A stretch of 6,658 nucleotides of DNA from Saprospiraceae bacterium (lineage in GTDB: Bacteria > Bacteroidota > Bacteroidia > Chitinophagales > Saprospiraceae), in contig CANETR010000120.1 of the NCBI GenBank assembly GCA_947441325.1, forward strand, positions 1 to 6,658, read 5' to 3'. How positions within the stretch are numbered: position 1 is the stretch's first letter; every line of letters begins with the position of its first letter. A program made the translations under genes and the position numbers. The notes below the pieces were generated by a model, which had not been told where the DNA came from, did not search any database, and worked only from the letters and a program-made list of their open reading frames with translations. Below, piece after piece: positions 1 through 5,700 of the stretch.

Positions 1-108
1 GCTTATGTAAAAACAGCCTTTTCTGCCCTCGATACACCAATATATATAGATGTTCGCGGAAAAGCAATCGAAGCAAAGGTCTGTTCTTTGCCATTTCTTA
101 AGAAGTAA
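1..108 (+). CDS. gcvT: C-terminal end of aminomethyltransferase (glycine cleavage system T-protein), 5' truncated by window
   Basis: Only the last 35 codons are present, open from base 1 to a TAA at 106-108. The peptide begins AYVKTAFSAL, continues IYIDVRGKAIEAKV and ends LPFLKK. The pattern (G)YV, then an I-x-I-DVRGK strand, then A-K-V and LPF is what the C-terminal barrel domain of GcvT looks like. GcvT transfers the aminomethyl group of glycine, carried on lipoylated H-protein, to tetrahydrofolate in the cytoplasm, releasing ammonia. The catalytic part lies outside the window, so the call rests on a short tail. Another member of the GcvT/YgfZ fold family is possible but fits the RGK...LPF ending less well. 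The stop codon lies inside the first unit of a heptanucleotide repeat array. No hairpin terminator is seen before coaD, so read-through into coaD is possible. Confidence 0.72.
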   Translation, partial: AYVKTAFSALDTPIYIDVRGKAIEAKVCSLPFLKK

Positions 109-219
109 GAAGTAAGAAGTAAGAAGTAAGAAGTAAGAAGTAAGAAGGCTTAATTTAGAAGTAAGAATTTAGAAGTAAGAATTTAGAAGTAAGAATTTAG
201 AAGTGAGAATTTAGAATTT
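101..219. repeat. Array of 17 in-phase heptanucleotides (AGAAGTA / AGAATTT)
   Basis: Cut into sevens from base 101, the stretch reads as six perfect AGAAGTA units (101-142), two decayed units (AGAAGGC, TTAATTT; 143-156), then AGAAGTA and AGAATTT alternating four times (157-212, one AGAAGTG variant), then a final AGAATTT (213-219). All 17 units keep the same phase. The second half is therefore a 14-bp higher-order repeat made of two heptad types. The first unit supplies the gcvT stop codon. The heptad carries TAA across its junction and 7 is not a multiple of 3, so the first block places a stop in all three forward frames. The array looks like a variable-number tandem repeat. A biological role cannot be read from the sequence. 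Confidence 0.95.
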
Positions 220-258
220 TTCTTCTATTTGTACATAGTTTAATTAAGCCCATTCTTA

Positions 259-274
259 TCTCGTTTGAACGAGA
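259..274. promoter_or_regulatory. Inverted repeat TCTCGTT-TG-AACGAGA upstream of coaD
   Basis: A perfect 7-bp inverted repeat with a 2-nt centre ends 28 bases before the coaD start. As DNA it could be an operator for a dimeric regulator. As RNA it could form a short hairpin of 6 bp with a 4-nt loop. It has no following T-run, so it is not an intrinsic terminator. It sits in the only part of the gcvT-coaD gap not filled by the heptad array. Function is not established. Confidence 0.4.
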
Positions 275-302
275 CCTCATTTTCAAATTTTCAAATTGTC
301 CC

Positions 303-764
303 ATGCGTATAGCAGTTTTTCCAGGATCTTTCGATCCAATCACAAAAGGTCACGAAGATATCGTCAGAAGAGCACTTCCGCTTTTCGATAAAATCATTGT
401 AGCCATAGGGACAAATTCTACTAAGAAATATTATTTCGATGAATCGAAACGCTTGGAATTTATCCGAGCCACCTTTGCCGATACCAACAAAGTGGAAGTC
501 GAAACTTATCATGATCTTACTTCTGATTTTTGTCAGAGAAAATCAGCACGTTTTATCTTGCGCGGTCTGAGAAATGGAACTGATTTTGATTATGAAGCTA
601 CAATTGCGATGCTGAATAAGGATATTGGTGATGGATTAGAAACTGTATTGCTCATCGCAGATGCCAGATACAACTATTTTAGTTCAACTGTGGTGCGTGA
701 AATTATGAAAGGAGGCAAAGATGTTTCCTTATTTCTGCCTGAACCTGTGATGAAATTGCTGTAA
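303..764 (+). CDS. coaD: Phosphopantetheine adenylyltransferase
   Basis: 153 aa, close to the usual length for CoaD (about 160). It catalyses the fourth step of coenzyme A synthesis, ATP + 4'-phosphopantetheine to dephospho-CoA + pyrophosphate, in the cytosol, normally as a hexamer. The N-terminus AVFPGSFDPITKGH carries the nucleotidyltransferase signature T14-x-G-H17. Residues 84-98 read FILRGLRNGTDFDYE, the conserved substrate-binding RGLR-DF-YE block. FSSTVVREI at 126-134 is the nucleotide-binding SS-T/S-x-V-R-E motif, and FLPEPV near the end is also typical. The ATG at 303 places the beta-1 strand directly at the N-terminus as expected. There is no Shine-Dalgarno; the leader is A/T-rich with a tandem TTTTCAAA (280-295). 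It lies 194 bp after gcvT and 107 bp before rpsO, in the same orientation. Confidence 0.97.
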   Translation: MRIAVFPGSFDPITKGHEDIVRRALPLFDKIIVAIGTNSTKKYYFDESKRLEFIRATFADTNKVEVETYHDLTSDFCQRKSARFILRGLRNGTDFDYEATIAMLNKDIGDGLETVLLIADARYNYFSSTVVREIMKGGKDVSLFLPEPVMKLL

Positions 765-781
765 ATAAAATTGTTTTTACT

Positions 782-811
782 TTTGAGATTTAAAAGATTG
801 TACTAACTTTG
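782..811 (+). promoter_or_regulatory. Bacteroidetes-type promoter for rpsO (TTTG ... TAACTTTG)
   Basis: TTTG at 782-785 and TAACTTTG at 804-811 match the Bacteroidetes sigma-ABfr consensus (-33 TTTG, -7 TAnnTTTG). The 18-bp spacer is about one base shorter than the usual 19-21. Transcription would begin near 817, giving an A-rich leader of about 55 nt before rpsO. That leader has short complementary segments (GATTTT 827-832 and AAAATC 857-862) that could pair around the middle. S15 is known to control its own mRNA in several bacteria, but a specific S15 site is not proven here. Confidence 0.7.
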
Positions 812-871
812 CATCCGCTAAGAAATGATTTTCGTAATCCCGATTGGTAAACTTTTAAAATCTTAAAAAAA

Positions 872-1162
872 ATGTCTGAATATTTAAACAAAGAAAAACT
901 CGGTGAGATTTTCCAGAAGTATGCAGGATCTGCTACAAACACTGGTTCAACAGAAGGACAGGTTGCCCTTTTTACTTACCGTATTTCGCACATGTCGAAT
1001 CACCTGAAAGCTAATCCAAAAGACCATGACACACGTCGTTCTCTAATCAGAATGGTAGGTCAGCGCAAGGCTCTTTTGAAATATCTTGCAAAAAAAGATA
1101 TCAGCAAATACCGCAAACTAATTGTGGATCTCGGAATTCGCGATTCTCAAAAATTAAACTAA
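872..1162 (+). CDS. rpsO: Small ribosomal subunit protein S15
   Basis: 96 aa, slightly longer than the usual 88-90. S15 binds helix 22 of 16S rRNA early in 30S assembly and contacts 23S rRNA in an intersubunit bridge. The family core is clear: TGSTEGQVALFTYRI at about residues 24-38 (usual form DTGS-x-E-x-QVALLT-x-RI), KDHDTRRSL at 50-58 (the rRNA-contacting DH-SRR block), and MVGQRKALLKYL at 61-72. The tail is lengthened by DSQKLN after the usual LGIR ending. The start is preceded by an A-run (TTAAAAAAAA) instead of a Shine-Dalgarno, as in highly expressed Bacteroidetes genes. It has its own promoter and a strong terminator, so it can be a single-gene unit even though it sits just before pnp, the order also seen in Enterobacteria. 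Confidence 0.97.
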   Translation: MSEYLNKEKLGEIFQKYAGSATNTGSTEGQVALFTYRISHMSNHLKANPKDHDTRRSLIRMVGQRKALLKYLAKKDISKYRKLIVDLGIRDSQKLN

Positions 1163-1170
1163 TTCCTACG

Positions 1171-1207
1171 AAATGCCTTCTGAAATTTGCAGAAGGCATT
1201 TTTTTTT
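1171..1207 (+). terminator. Intrinsic terminator of rpsO
   Basis: A perfect 12-bp stem, AAATGCCTTCTG (1171-1182) with CAGAAGGCATTT (1190-1201), encloses a 7-nt loop and runs into nine T residues (1199-1207). It begins 8 bases after the rpsO stop codon. This should end most rpsO transcripts before pnp. Confidence 0.93.
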
Positions 1208-1217
1208 GCTATCATTG
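1186..1217 (+). promoter_or_regulatory. Candidate pnp promoter overlapping the rpsO terminator
   Basis: TTTG at 1186-1189 is followed, after a 20-bp spacer, by TATCATTG at 1210-1217. This differs from the Bacteroidetes -7 TAnnTTTG at one position. Spacing is ideal, but the -33 lies in the terminator loop and the match is imperfect. If real, the pnp transcript would start near 1223 with a leader of about 140 nt. No better promoter was found between the terminator and pnp. Confidence 0.35.
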
Positions 1218-1228
1218 CAGCACCACCA

Positions 1229-1253
1229 CGAAAAACTCCGCAACAGTTTTTCG
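1229..1253 (+). promoter_or_regulatory. Perfect hairpin in the pnp 5' leader
   Basis: CGAAAAACT (1229-1237) pairs completely with AGTTTTTCG (1245-1253) around the loop CCGCAAC; CTTTTTG follows directly. In E. coli a leader stem-loop of pnp mRNA is cut by RNase III and the product is then controlled by PNPase itself, so a leader hairpin at this place is suggestive. The E. coli stem is much longer, so this is not an evident homologue. The hairpin with its short T-run could instead be a second, weaker terminator behind rpsO. Confidence 0.45.
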
Positions 1254-1302
1254 CTTTTTGCAACCTTCCTCATAAGCCTGCCAGGGCATAAATGCTGAGA
1301 AT

Positions 1303-1324
1303 CAATCGATTGTTTCGATTGTAT
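1303..1324. repeat. CAATCGATTG palindrome with flanking direct repeat upstream of pnp
   Basis: A 10-bp perfect palindrome, CAATCGATTG (1303-1312), overlaps a direct repeat CGATTGTTT / CGATTGTAT (1307-1315 and 1316-1324). It ends 38 bases before the pnp start codon. The arrangement could be a regulator-binding site, or simply chance in A/T-rich DNA. Confidence 0.35.
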
Positions 1325-1362
1325 CAAAATATTTTTTTTCAAAATTTAAATTTCAAATTAAA

Positions 1363-3588
1363 ATGGGTCAACAAATCCCTATCCGTAGTTCGGCTGTTAT
1401 CGCTGGGCAGGAAATTATTTTAGAAACCGGTAAATTGGCAGCTCTTGCGGACGGTTCAATCATGCTTCGTTTTGGCAATACTATGTTGCTTGCAACAGTA
1501 GTAGCTGCTGAAAAAGCAAATGAAGGCCAGGACTTTTTTCCGTTGACTGTAGAATATCGTGAAAAATTTGCAGCAGGTGGACGTATCCCGGGCAACTTTT
1601 TCAAGCGTGAAGCCCGTCCTTCAGACTATGAAATTCTGACATCACGTTTGATTGACCGTGCTATTCGTCCTATGTTCCCGGAACATTTCCTTTGTCAGAC
1701 GGAGGTTAATGTTATTCTCATTTCTGGTGAACATGATACCCTGCCTGACGCATTTGCAGCATTTGCAGCATCTGCAGCGCTTATGGTATCAAATATCCCT
1801 TTTAATGGACCAATTTCTGAAGTCCGTGTTGCCAGAATCAATGGCGAGTTTGTTATCAATCCATCTCGTTCTGCTTTGCTTGAAGCCGATATGGACTTTA
1901 TCATTGCGGGAAGTGAAGATAATATTGTAATGTTGGAAGGTGAGGCAAAAGAATGCCAGGAAGCCGATCTCATTGAAGCTATCAAAGTCGCTCACGAAGC
2001 CATTAAAGAACAGTGTAAATTACAGCTTGAACTTCGTAGACTTGCTGGTGTTACCGAAACCAGAGTTGTTGCATTACCTGCAGAAAACGAAGAGATTAAA
2101 ACAGCTGTTGCTGAACTTTGCCGTCAGCAGATAATGGATATTTCCCTAGCTGGTACAGATAAAGCTACCAGAAGAGACAGTTTGAAAGCTGTAAAAGAAG
2201 CTGCAGAAGCTCAACTTAAAGAGAAGCACGGTGAAGAATCATGGAAAGAACTTGTGAAGTTTTTCAACCGTTATTATGATGATTTGAAATGGGAAACTGT
2301 TCGTGATGCAGTCTTAACCCATCAGATTCGTCTCGATGGTCGTAAGCCAAACGAAATTCGTCCAATTTGGTGTGAAGTGGATTATCTTCCTTCTCCACAC
2401 GGTTCTGCACTCTTTACTCGTGGTGAAACTCAATCACTTACAACTGTAACTTTGGGTTCTAAATTGGATGAGGCATTAAATGACAATGCCATGGAACAGT
2501 ATTATGAAAGGTTTAATTTGCATTATAATTTCCCAGCATTTTCAACCAATGAGACCACCCGTCGTGGTGGTGTAAGCCGTCGCGAAGTAGGACATGGTAA
2601 CCTTGCACGTCGTTCCATCCTGCAGATGATGCCGAAGGAATATCCTTATGTAGTTCGTATTGTATCAGATATTTTAGAATCGAACGGATCTTCTTCTATG
2701 GCAACTGTTTGTGCCGGCACCTTGGCACTTATGGACACTGGTGTTCCAATCAAAGCGCCTGTTTCGGGAATTGCTATGGGACTTATCACCGATAATACCC
2801 GTTCAGTTGTACTCTCTGATATCCTTGGAGATGAGGATCACTTAGGTGATATGGACTTCAAAGTTACAGGTACATCTGCTGGTATCTGTGGTGTTCAGAT
2901 GGATATCAAAATTGATGGTTTGGATTATGCATTGCTCACAAGAGCTTTGGACCAGGCAAAAGAAGGCCGTCTGCATATTCTAAATGTTATGAATAAAACA
3001 ATGGATGCTCCTAGAGTTGACCTTAAACCTCATGCGCCTCGCATTGAACTGATGCTGGTTGACTCCAAATTTATCGGTGGTATCATCGGTACAGGCGGAA
3101 AGGTTATTCAAGGAATCCAAAAAGAAACAGGAGCTGTTGTTACAATCGAAGAGAAAGACAACAAAGGCTATGTGTATATTTCCGGTAAAATGGAAAATGT
3201 TGTTAAAGCAATGGCGATTATCAAAGGTATCATTACTGAGCCTGAAATAGGAGAGGTATATGAAGGTAAGGTTGTAAAACTGATGCCTTTTGGTGCCTTT
3301 GTTGAATTCCTGCCAGGAAAAGACGGTTTGCTGCACGTTTCAGAAATTTCATGGGAACGCGTTGAAAACGTTGAAGATGTACTAAAAGAGGGCGATATTG
3401 TTGAGGTTAAACTCGTCGAAGTCGATCCTAAAACCGGCAAGCTCAAACTTTCGCGCAAAGCCCTTCTGCCAAAACCTGAAGGCTATGTCGAGAGAGAACG
3501 CGCACCACGTGAAGGTGGTGGAAATGGCGGTCACAGAGGTGGTGGACACGGTGGAAACAGAGGCGGCGGTGGATACAATAAAAGATAA
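1363..3588 (+). CDS. pnp: Polyribonucleotide nucleotidyltransferase (PNPase)
   Basis: 741 aa, full length. PNPase degrades RNA 3' to 5' using phosphate, releasing nucleoside diphosphates, and can run in reverse to add tails; it works as a trimer and often within an RNA degradosome. Domains in order: first RNase PH (about 10-145, with the RNA-channel loop FFKRE at 79-83), all-helical linker (about 240-320), second RNase PH from R327, KH (about 560-620, GxxG loop IGTGGK at 575-580), S1 (about 628-700), and a Gly/Arg/His-rich tail (710-741). Active-site residues are intact: RRE-VGHG at 406-412, the phosphate-binding SSS at 443-445, and D492, D498 and K500 in [11 protein letters not shown], matching D486, D492 and K494 of the E. 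coli enzyme. The ATG at 1363 follows an A/T-rich leader without Shine-Dalgarno. The gene is bounded by terminators on both sides. Confidence 0.98.
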   Translation: MGQQIPIRSSAVIAGQEIILETGKLAALADGSIMLRFGNTMLLATVVAAEKANEGQDFFPLTVEYREKFAAGGRIPGNFFKREARPSDYEILTSRLIDRAIRPMFPEHFLCQTEVNVILISGEHDTLPDAFAAFAASAALMVSNIPFNGPISEVRVARINGEFVINPSRSALLEADMDFIIAGSEDNIVMLEGEAKECQEADLIEAIKVAHEAIKEQCKLQLELRRLAGVTETRVVALPAENEEIKTAVAELCRQQIMDISLAGTDKATRRDSLKAVKEAAEAQLKEKHGEESWKELVKFFNRYYDDLKWETVRDAVLTHQIRLDGRKPNEIRPIWCEVDYLPSPHGSALFTRGETQSLTTVTLGSKLDEALNDNAMEQYYERFNLHYNFPAFSTNETTRRGGVSRREVGHGNLARRSILQMMPKEYPYVVRIVSDILESNGSSSMATVCAGTLALMDTGVPIKAPVSGIAMGLITDNTRSVVLSDILGDEDHLGDMDFKVTGTSAGICGVQMDIKIDGLDYALLTRALDQAKEGRLHILNVMNKTMDAPRVDLKPHAPRIELMLVDSKFIGGIIGTGGKVIQGIQKETGAVVTIEEKDNKGYVYISGKMENVVKAMAIIKGIITEPEIGEVYEGKVVKLMPFGAFVEFLPGKDGLLHVSEISWERVENVEDVLKEGDIVEVKLVEVDPKTGKLKLSRKALLPKPEGYVERERAPREGGGNGGHRGGGHGGNRGGGGYNKR

Positions 3589-3611
3589 TTATTGTAATCA
3601 TATATAATAAG

Positions 3612-3644
3612 AAATCCGATCTTGAAAAAGGTCGGATTTTTTTT
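3612..3644 (+). terminator. Intrinsic terminator of pnp
   Basis: AAATCCGATCTT (3612-3623) pairs with AAGGTCGGATTT (3628-3639), 12 pairs with a single T-G wobble, around a GAAA loop. A run of eight T residues covers 3637-3644. It lies 23 bases after the pnp stop and separates pnp from the next gene. Confidence 0.92.
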
Positions 3645-3780
3645 GTTTTAGCCAATAAATTCGAAAATAAAGTTATTGATACAGGGTTTTTTGTCTGATG
3701 ACTGATGAAGCTCTTGTTTGAATTTTTCTACAGGAATCTTCTCTTAACGAATAAAAAAATATTTTTTTTGTAACCTTTTT

Positions 3781-3788
3781 TAATTTTG
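3781..3788 (+). promoter_or_regulatory. Candidate -7 element (TAATTTTG) for the SUMF1-like gene
   Basis: TAATTTTG is an exact TAnnTTTG match. No TTTG lies at the usual 19-21 bp upstream; the nearest (3767-3770) is only 10 bp away, so the -33 is weak or absent. A start of transcription about 6 nt downstream would fall at the first in-frame ATG (3794). That favours translation from the second ATG at 3815. Confidence 0.45.
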
Positions 3789-3814
3789 TCATTATGGATA
3801 GAAAAATTCAAATT

Positions 3815-5053
3815 ATGAAAATTAAAAACATACTAATCGCAGTTGTTTTAATGACACAAGTTCAAACATTATTTTCGCAGAAGGATCAATTTTCCAAAAT
3901 GCCTTTAGCTGTTAAAAAAATAACTGAACAAATGGTTCTGATAGATGGAAAGACCATTATTATGAACAATGTTGAGTCTGCAGAAATAACTGCTTCTGAT
4001 TCAACTCTAATAGGATTGGCGATTAAAAAAAGAGTTACAAATTCCGCTTTTTATATTTCTAAAACTGAGGTCACTAATCTTGAATACAGAAATTTCTGTC
4101 AGGATATGGAGAAAAAGCTTGGTAAAATGGCCGCGAAATTTCTGCCAGATACACTGATTTGGATTCAAGAATTTCCATTTAGTTATTTTAACCCATTTGT
4201 GGGTCATTATTTTCGACACCCTGCATATGATAATTATCCTGTTGTCGGAGTTAGCTGGGAACAGGCCAATGCTTATTGTAACTGGCTTAGCGAAAAAGTG
4301 AATGAGGAGCTAAAGGCAGCGGGCAAGCCGCTTTTGCCAAATTTTAGACTGCCAACGGAGGCGGAATGGGAAGCTGCAGCGATGGGTAAAAATATAAAGC
4401 TTAGTGATAATCAGCCTTTTGTTCGTTTTGGTTGGGGAAGTTCATTGCTTCGAGATAAAAATGGGCTGCTCCTGGGCAATTTTAGATTTTTGCCTGACCG
4501 GAATGGTTTTGTTCTCGATGTGCAGGATTTTAGCGATAATACCTCAATAACAGCACCTTCTGAATCATATCCTCCAAATTCCTATGGAATCTACAATATG
4601 TCCGGAAATGTAAGTGAATGGGTTATGGATGTTTTGAACTTAGCTGTTTCCGGAATAAAAGATGATGAGCTTTTGAATGCTTTTAGAGAAAATAGCTCAG
4701 CCGACACTAAAGAGAAGCCTGATTTTAGCAGAATAGTTGATTTTTATAAAGAAAAAGGGGTACATGCTGCAGCTGATTTCATGCTTAGCGAAATGAAAAG
4801 GCTTAAATTAAATGAACATCTTATTAGCGAGGCAGATCTTTCAAATTACAAAAAACAGATTCTTATCCCTTTTGTCACTGACTATGTAAGATTTGCTCAA
4901 AAAAATGTACCTGAAGATAATTACTTTAGAATAGTGAAAGGTGGCAGCTGGTTCGATGGACCTTACTCGCAGCAGATAGGGGCGAGGCATTGTCTGCAAC
5001 AACAAAAAAGCAGTGCCAGAGTAGGGTTAAGATTGGCAATTAATAAGATTTGA
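3815..5053 (+). CDS. Secreted SUMF1/formylglycine-generating-enzyme-like protein, GldJ/GldK-related
   Basis: 412 aa from the ATG at 3815; an ATG at 3794 would add seven residues. I prefer 3815 because it gives a clean signal peptide (MKIKN, hydrophobic core, LFSQ cleavage region near residue 21) and because the likely transcription start falls at 3794. There is no lipobox cysteine, so the product looks periplasmic or exported. The SUMF1 fold is shown by ISKTEVTNLEYRNF (81-94), YPVVGVSWEQANAYCNW (141-157), FRLPTEAEWEAAA (177-189), NSYGIYNMSGNVSEWV (255-270) and VKGGSW (374-379) with a closing GLRLAI. The segment PDT-W-FSY-P-HYFRHPAYD before the PVVGVSW block resembles GldJ/GldK, the T9SS and gliding lipoproteins. 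The copper-binding cysteines of true formylglycine-generating enzymes are absent after GGSW, so a structural role is likelier than catalysis. A helical insert of about 95 residues (275-370) separates the last two motifs. The exact function is unknown. Confidence 0.82.
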   Translation: MKIKNILIAVVLMTQVQTLFSQKDQFSKMPLAVKKITEQMVLIDGKTIIMNNVESAEITASDSTLIGLAIKKRVTNSAFYISKTEVTNLEYRNFCQDMEKKLGKMAAKFLPDTLIWIQEFPFSYFNPFVGHYFRHPAYDNYPVVGVSWEQANAYCNWLSEKVNEELKAAGKPLLPNFRLPTEAEWEAAAMGKNIKLSDNQPFVRFGWGSSLLRDKNGLLLGNFRFLPDRNGFVLDVQDFSDNTSITAPSESYPPNSYGIYNMSGNVSEWVMDVLNLAVSGIKDDELLNAFRENSSADTKEKPDFSRIVDFYKEKGVHAAADFMLSEMKRLKLNEHLISEADLSNYKKQILIPFVTDYVRFAQKNVPEDNYFRIVKGGSWFDGPYSQQIGARHCLQQQKSSARVGLRLAINKI

Positions 5054-5070
5054 CAAGTGGATTAGTGATT

Positions 5071-5108
5071 AAAAAGAGTCGACAGATTTAATCTGTCGAC
5101 TCTTTTTT
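5071..5108. terminator. Bidirectional terminator between convergent genes
   Basis: A perfect 17-bp stem (5071-5087 with 5091-5107) with only a 3-nt TTA loop has AAAAA at its left foot and TTTTTT at its right foot. It can therefore end transcription on both strands: the SUMF1-like gene from the left (stop at 5053) and the small minus-strand gene from the right (stop at 5129). The stem contains GTCGAC twice, once on each arm. Confidence 0.92.
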
Positions 5109-5128
5109 AATAATATAATTTCAAGTGT

Positions 5129-5374
5129 TTACAGCGCAGCTATTTTCTCGTCGAATAACTTTGCAGAAGCTTCAGTAAAAACAAAATTTGCTCTGATGTA
5201 GTGAAGGGTTTTCAATTCCGTTTCGGTTACACCTCTGCCATCTGAAGCCGATTTGAAAAGGTCTTCTACTTCATCTTTCGACAATTTACCTTCACCTCTT
5301 CCAGTAGTATGTTCCTTAGCAAGATCAAGTAATTCTTTTTCATACTTTTCGCCATCAATTGTTACGTAAGCCAT
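5129..5374 (-). CDS. Small acidic protein of unknown function with internal GRG-helix repeat
   Basis: 81 aa from the ATG at 5374; an in-frame ATG at 5386 would add MLKT. I favour 5374 because an A-rich CTAAAAACT precedes it. I do not recognise the family with certainty. The protein has no cysteine, signal peptide or membrane segment and looks cytosolic and helical, with about 17 acidic and 12 basic residues. Two segments resemble each other: GRGEGKLSKDEVEDLF (residues 25-40) and DGRGVTETELKTLHYI (45-60). Both have GRG, a turn, then a helix with Glu and Leu at matching places. The layout recalls EF-hand or TerB-like helix-loop-helix units, but a canonical calcium-binding DxDxDG loop is missing. 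It ends FTEASAKLFDEKIAAL, another likely helix. It lies 97 bp downstream of the serine hydrolase on the same strand; no clear promoter or terminator is seen between them. Confidence 0.75.
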   Translation of the reverse strand: MAYVTIDGEKYEKELLDLAKEHTTGRGEGKLSKDEVEDLFKSASDGRGVTETELKTLHYIRANFVFTEASAKLFDEKIAAL

Positions 5375-5471
5375 AGTTTTTAGCATTAAGGGTTAAAAAA
5401 TAATTTATTGATATAAAAATATGTAAATAAATTAAAACTTAGAAGCTGGCTTGAGTAAAATTTAAATTAAA

Positions 5472-5700
5472 TTATTGTTGGATAATTACTTTATGCATAG
5501 TTGTTTGACTTTTATTTTCCAGTTGTAAAAAATAAAGTCCACTAGGATATTCTTTTACCTGTAAATAAAAACTAGCATTATTTATGTCGCTCAACTCCAG
5601 CATTTTTTGGCCATTAGAATTGTAAAGACAAATTCTTAATAAATCAGAATCGGATTGAATGTGTAATGCATCCCTTGCTGGATTTGGATAGATATAAGTT
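5472..5700 (-). other. T9SS type A C-terminal sorting domain (within the serine hydrolase)
   Basis: About the last 74 residues form a small beta-sandwich with the family signature: YPNPARDALHI at its start, LYNSNGQKMLEL in the middle, and LQVKEYPSGLYFLQLE followed by KVIIQQ at the end. A Ser/Thr/Asn-rich linker precedes it. The family directs proteins through the T9SS outer-membrane channel and is found only in Bacteroidota and relatives, which places the organism. Confidence 0.9.

Noticed and set aside
101..219. CRISPR array or mobile-element end
   Set aside because: The units are 7 bp and contiguous, with no unique spacers, no leader, no cas genes and no terminal inverted repeats or transposase. 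It is a simple tandem repeat.
224..231. TCTATTTG as a possible -7 element for coaD
   Set aside because: It differs from TAnnTTTG at the important second base and no TTTG lies 19-21 bp upstream, since that stretch is the heptad array. I could not support a coaD promoter.
1750..1776. Three tandem GCATTTGCA-like units inside pnp
   Set aside because: They encode an Ala/Phe-rich helix ([12 protein letters not shown]) at a conserved place of the first RNase PH domain, where other PNPases have similar Ala-rich sequence. Codon repetition explains them.
2980..3336. Minus-strand open frame of 118 codons opposite pnp
   Set aside because: It lies wholly antisense to the conserved RNase PH/KH/S1 region of pnp, has a Cys/His/Phe-rich composition with no recognisable domain, and has no promoter. 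It is a shadow of the coding strand.
3695..3708. CTGATGA repeated twice in the gap after pnp
   Set aside because: Only two 7-base copies in a noncoding gap, with no extension and no partner elsewhere in the window; chance is a sufficient explanation.
5375..5471. Promoter or terminator between the serine hydrolase and the small protein
   Set aside because: On the minus strand no TAnnTTTG match and no stable stem with a T-run was found. The gap is plain A/T-rich sequence, so I cannot say whether the two genes are co-transcribed.
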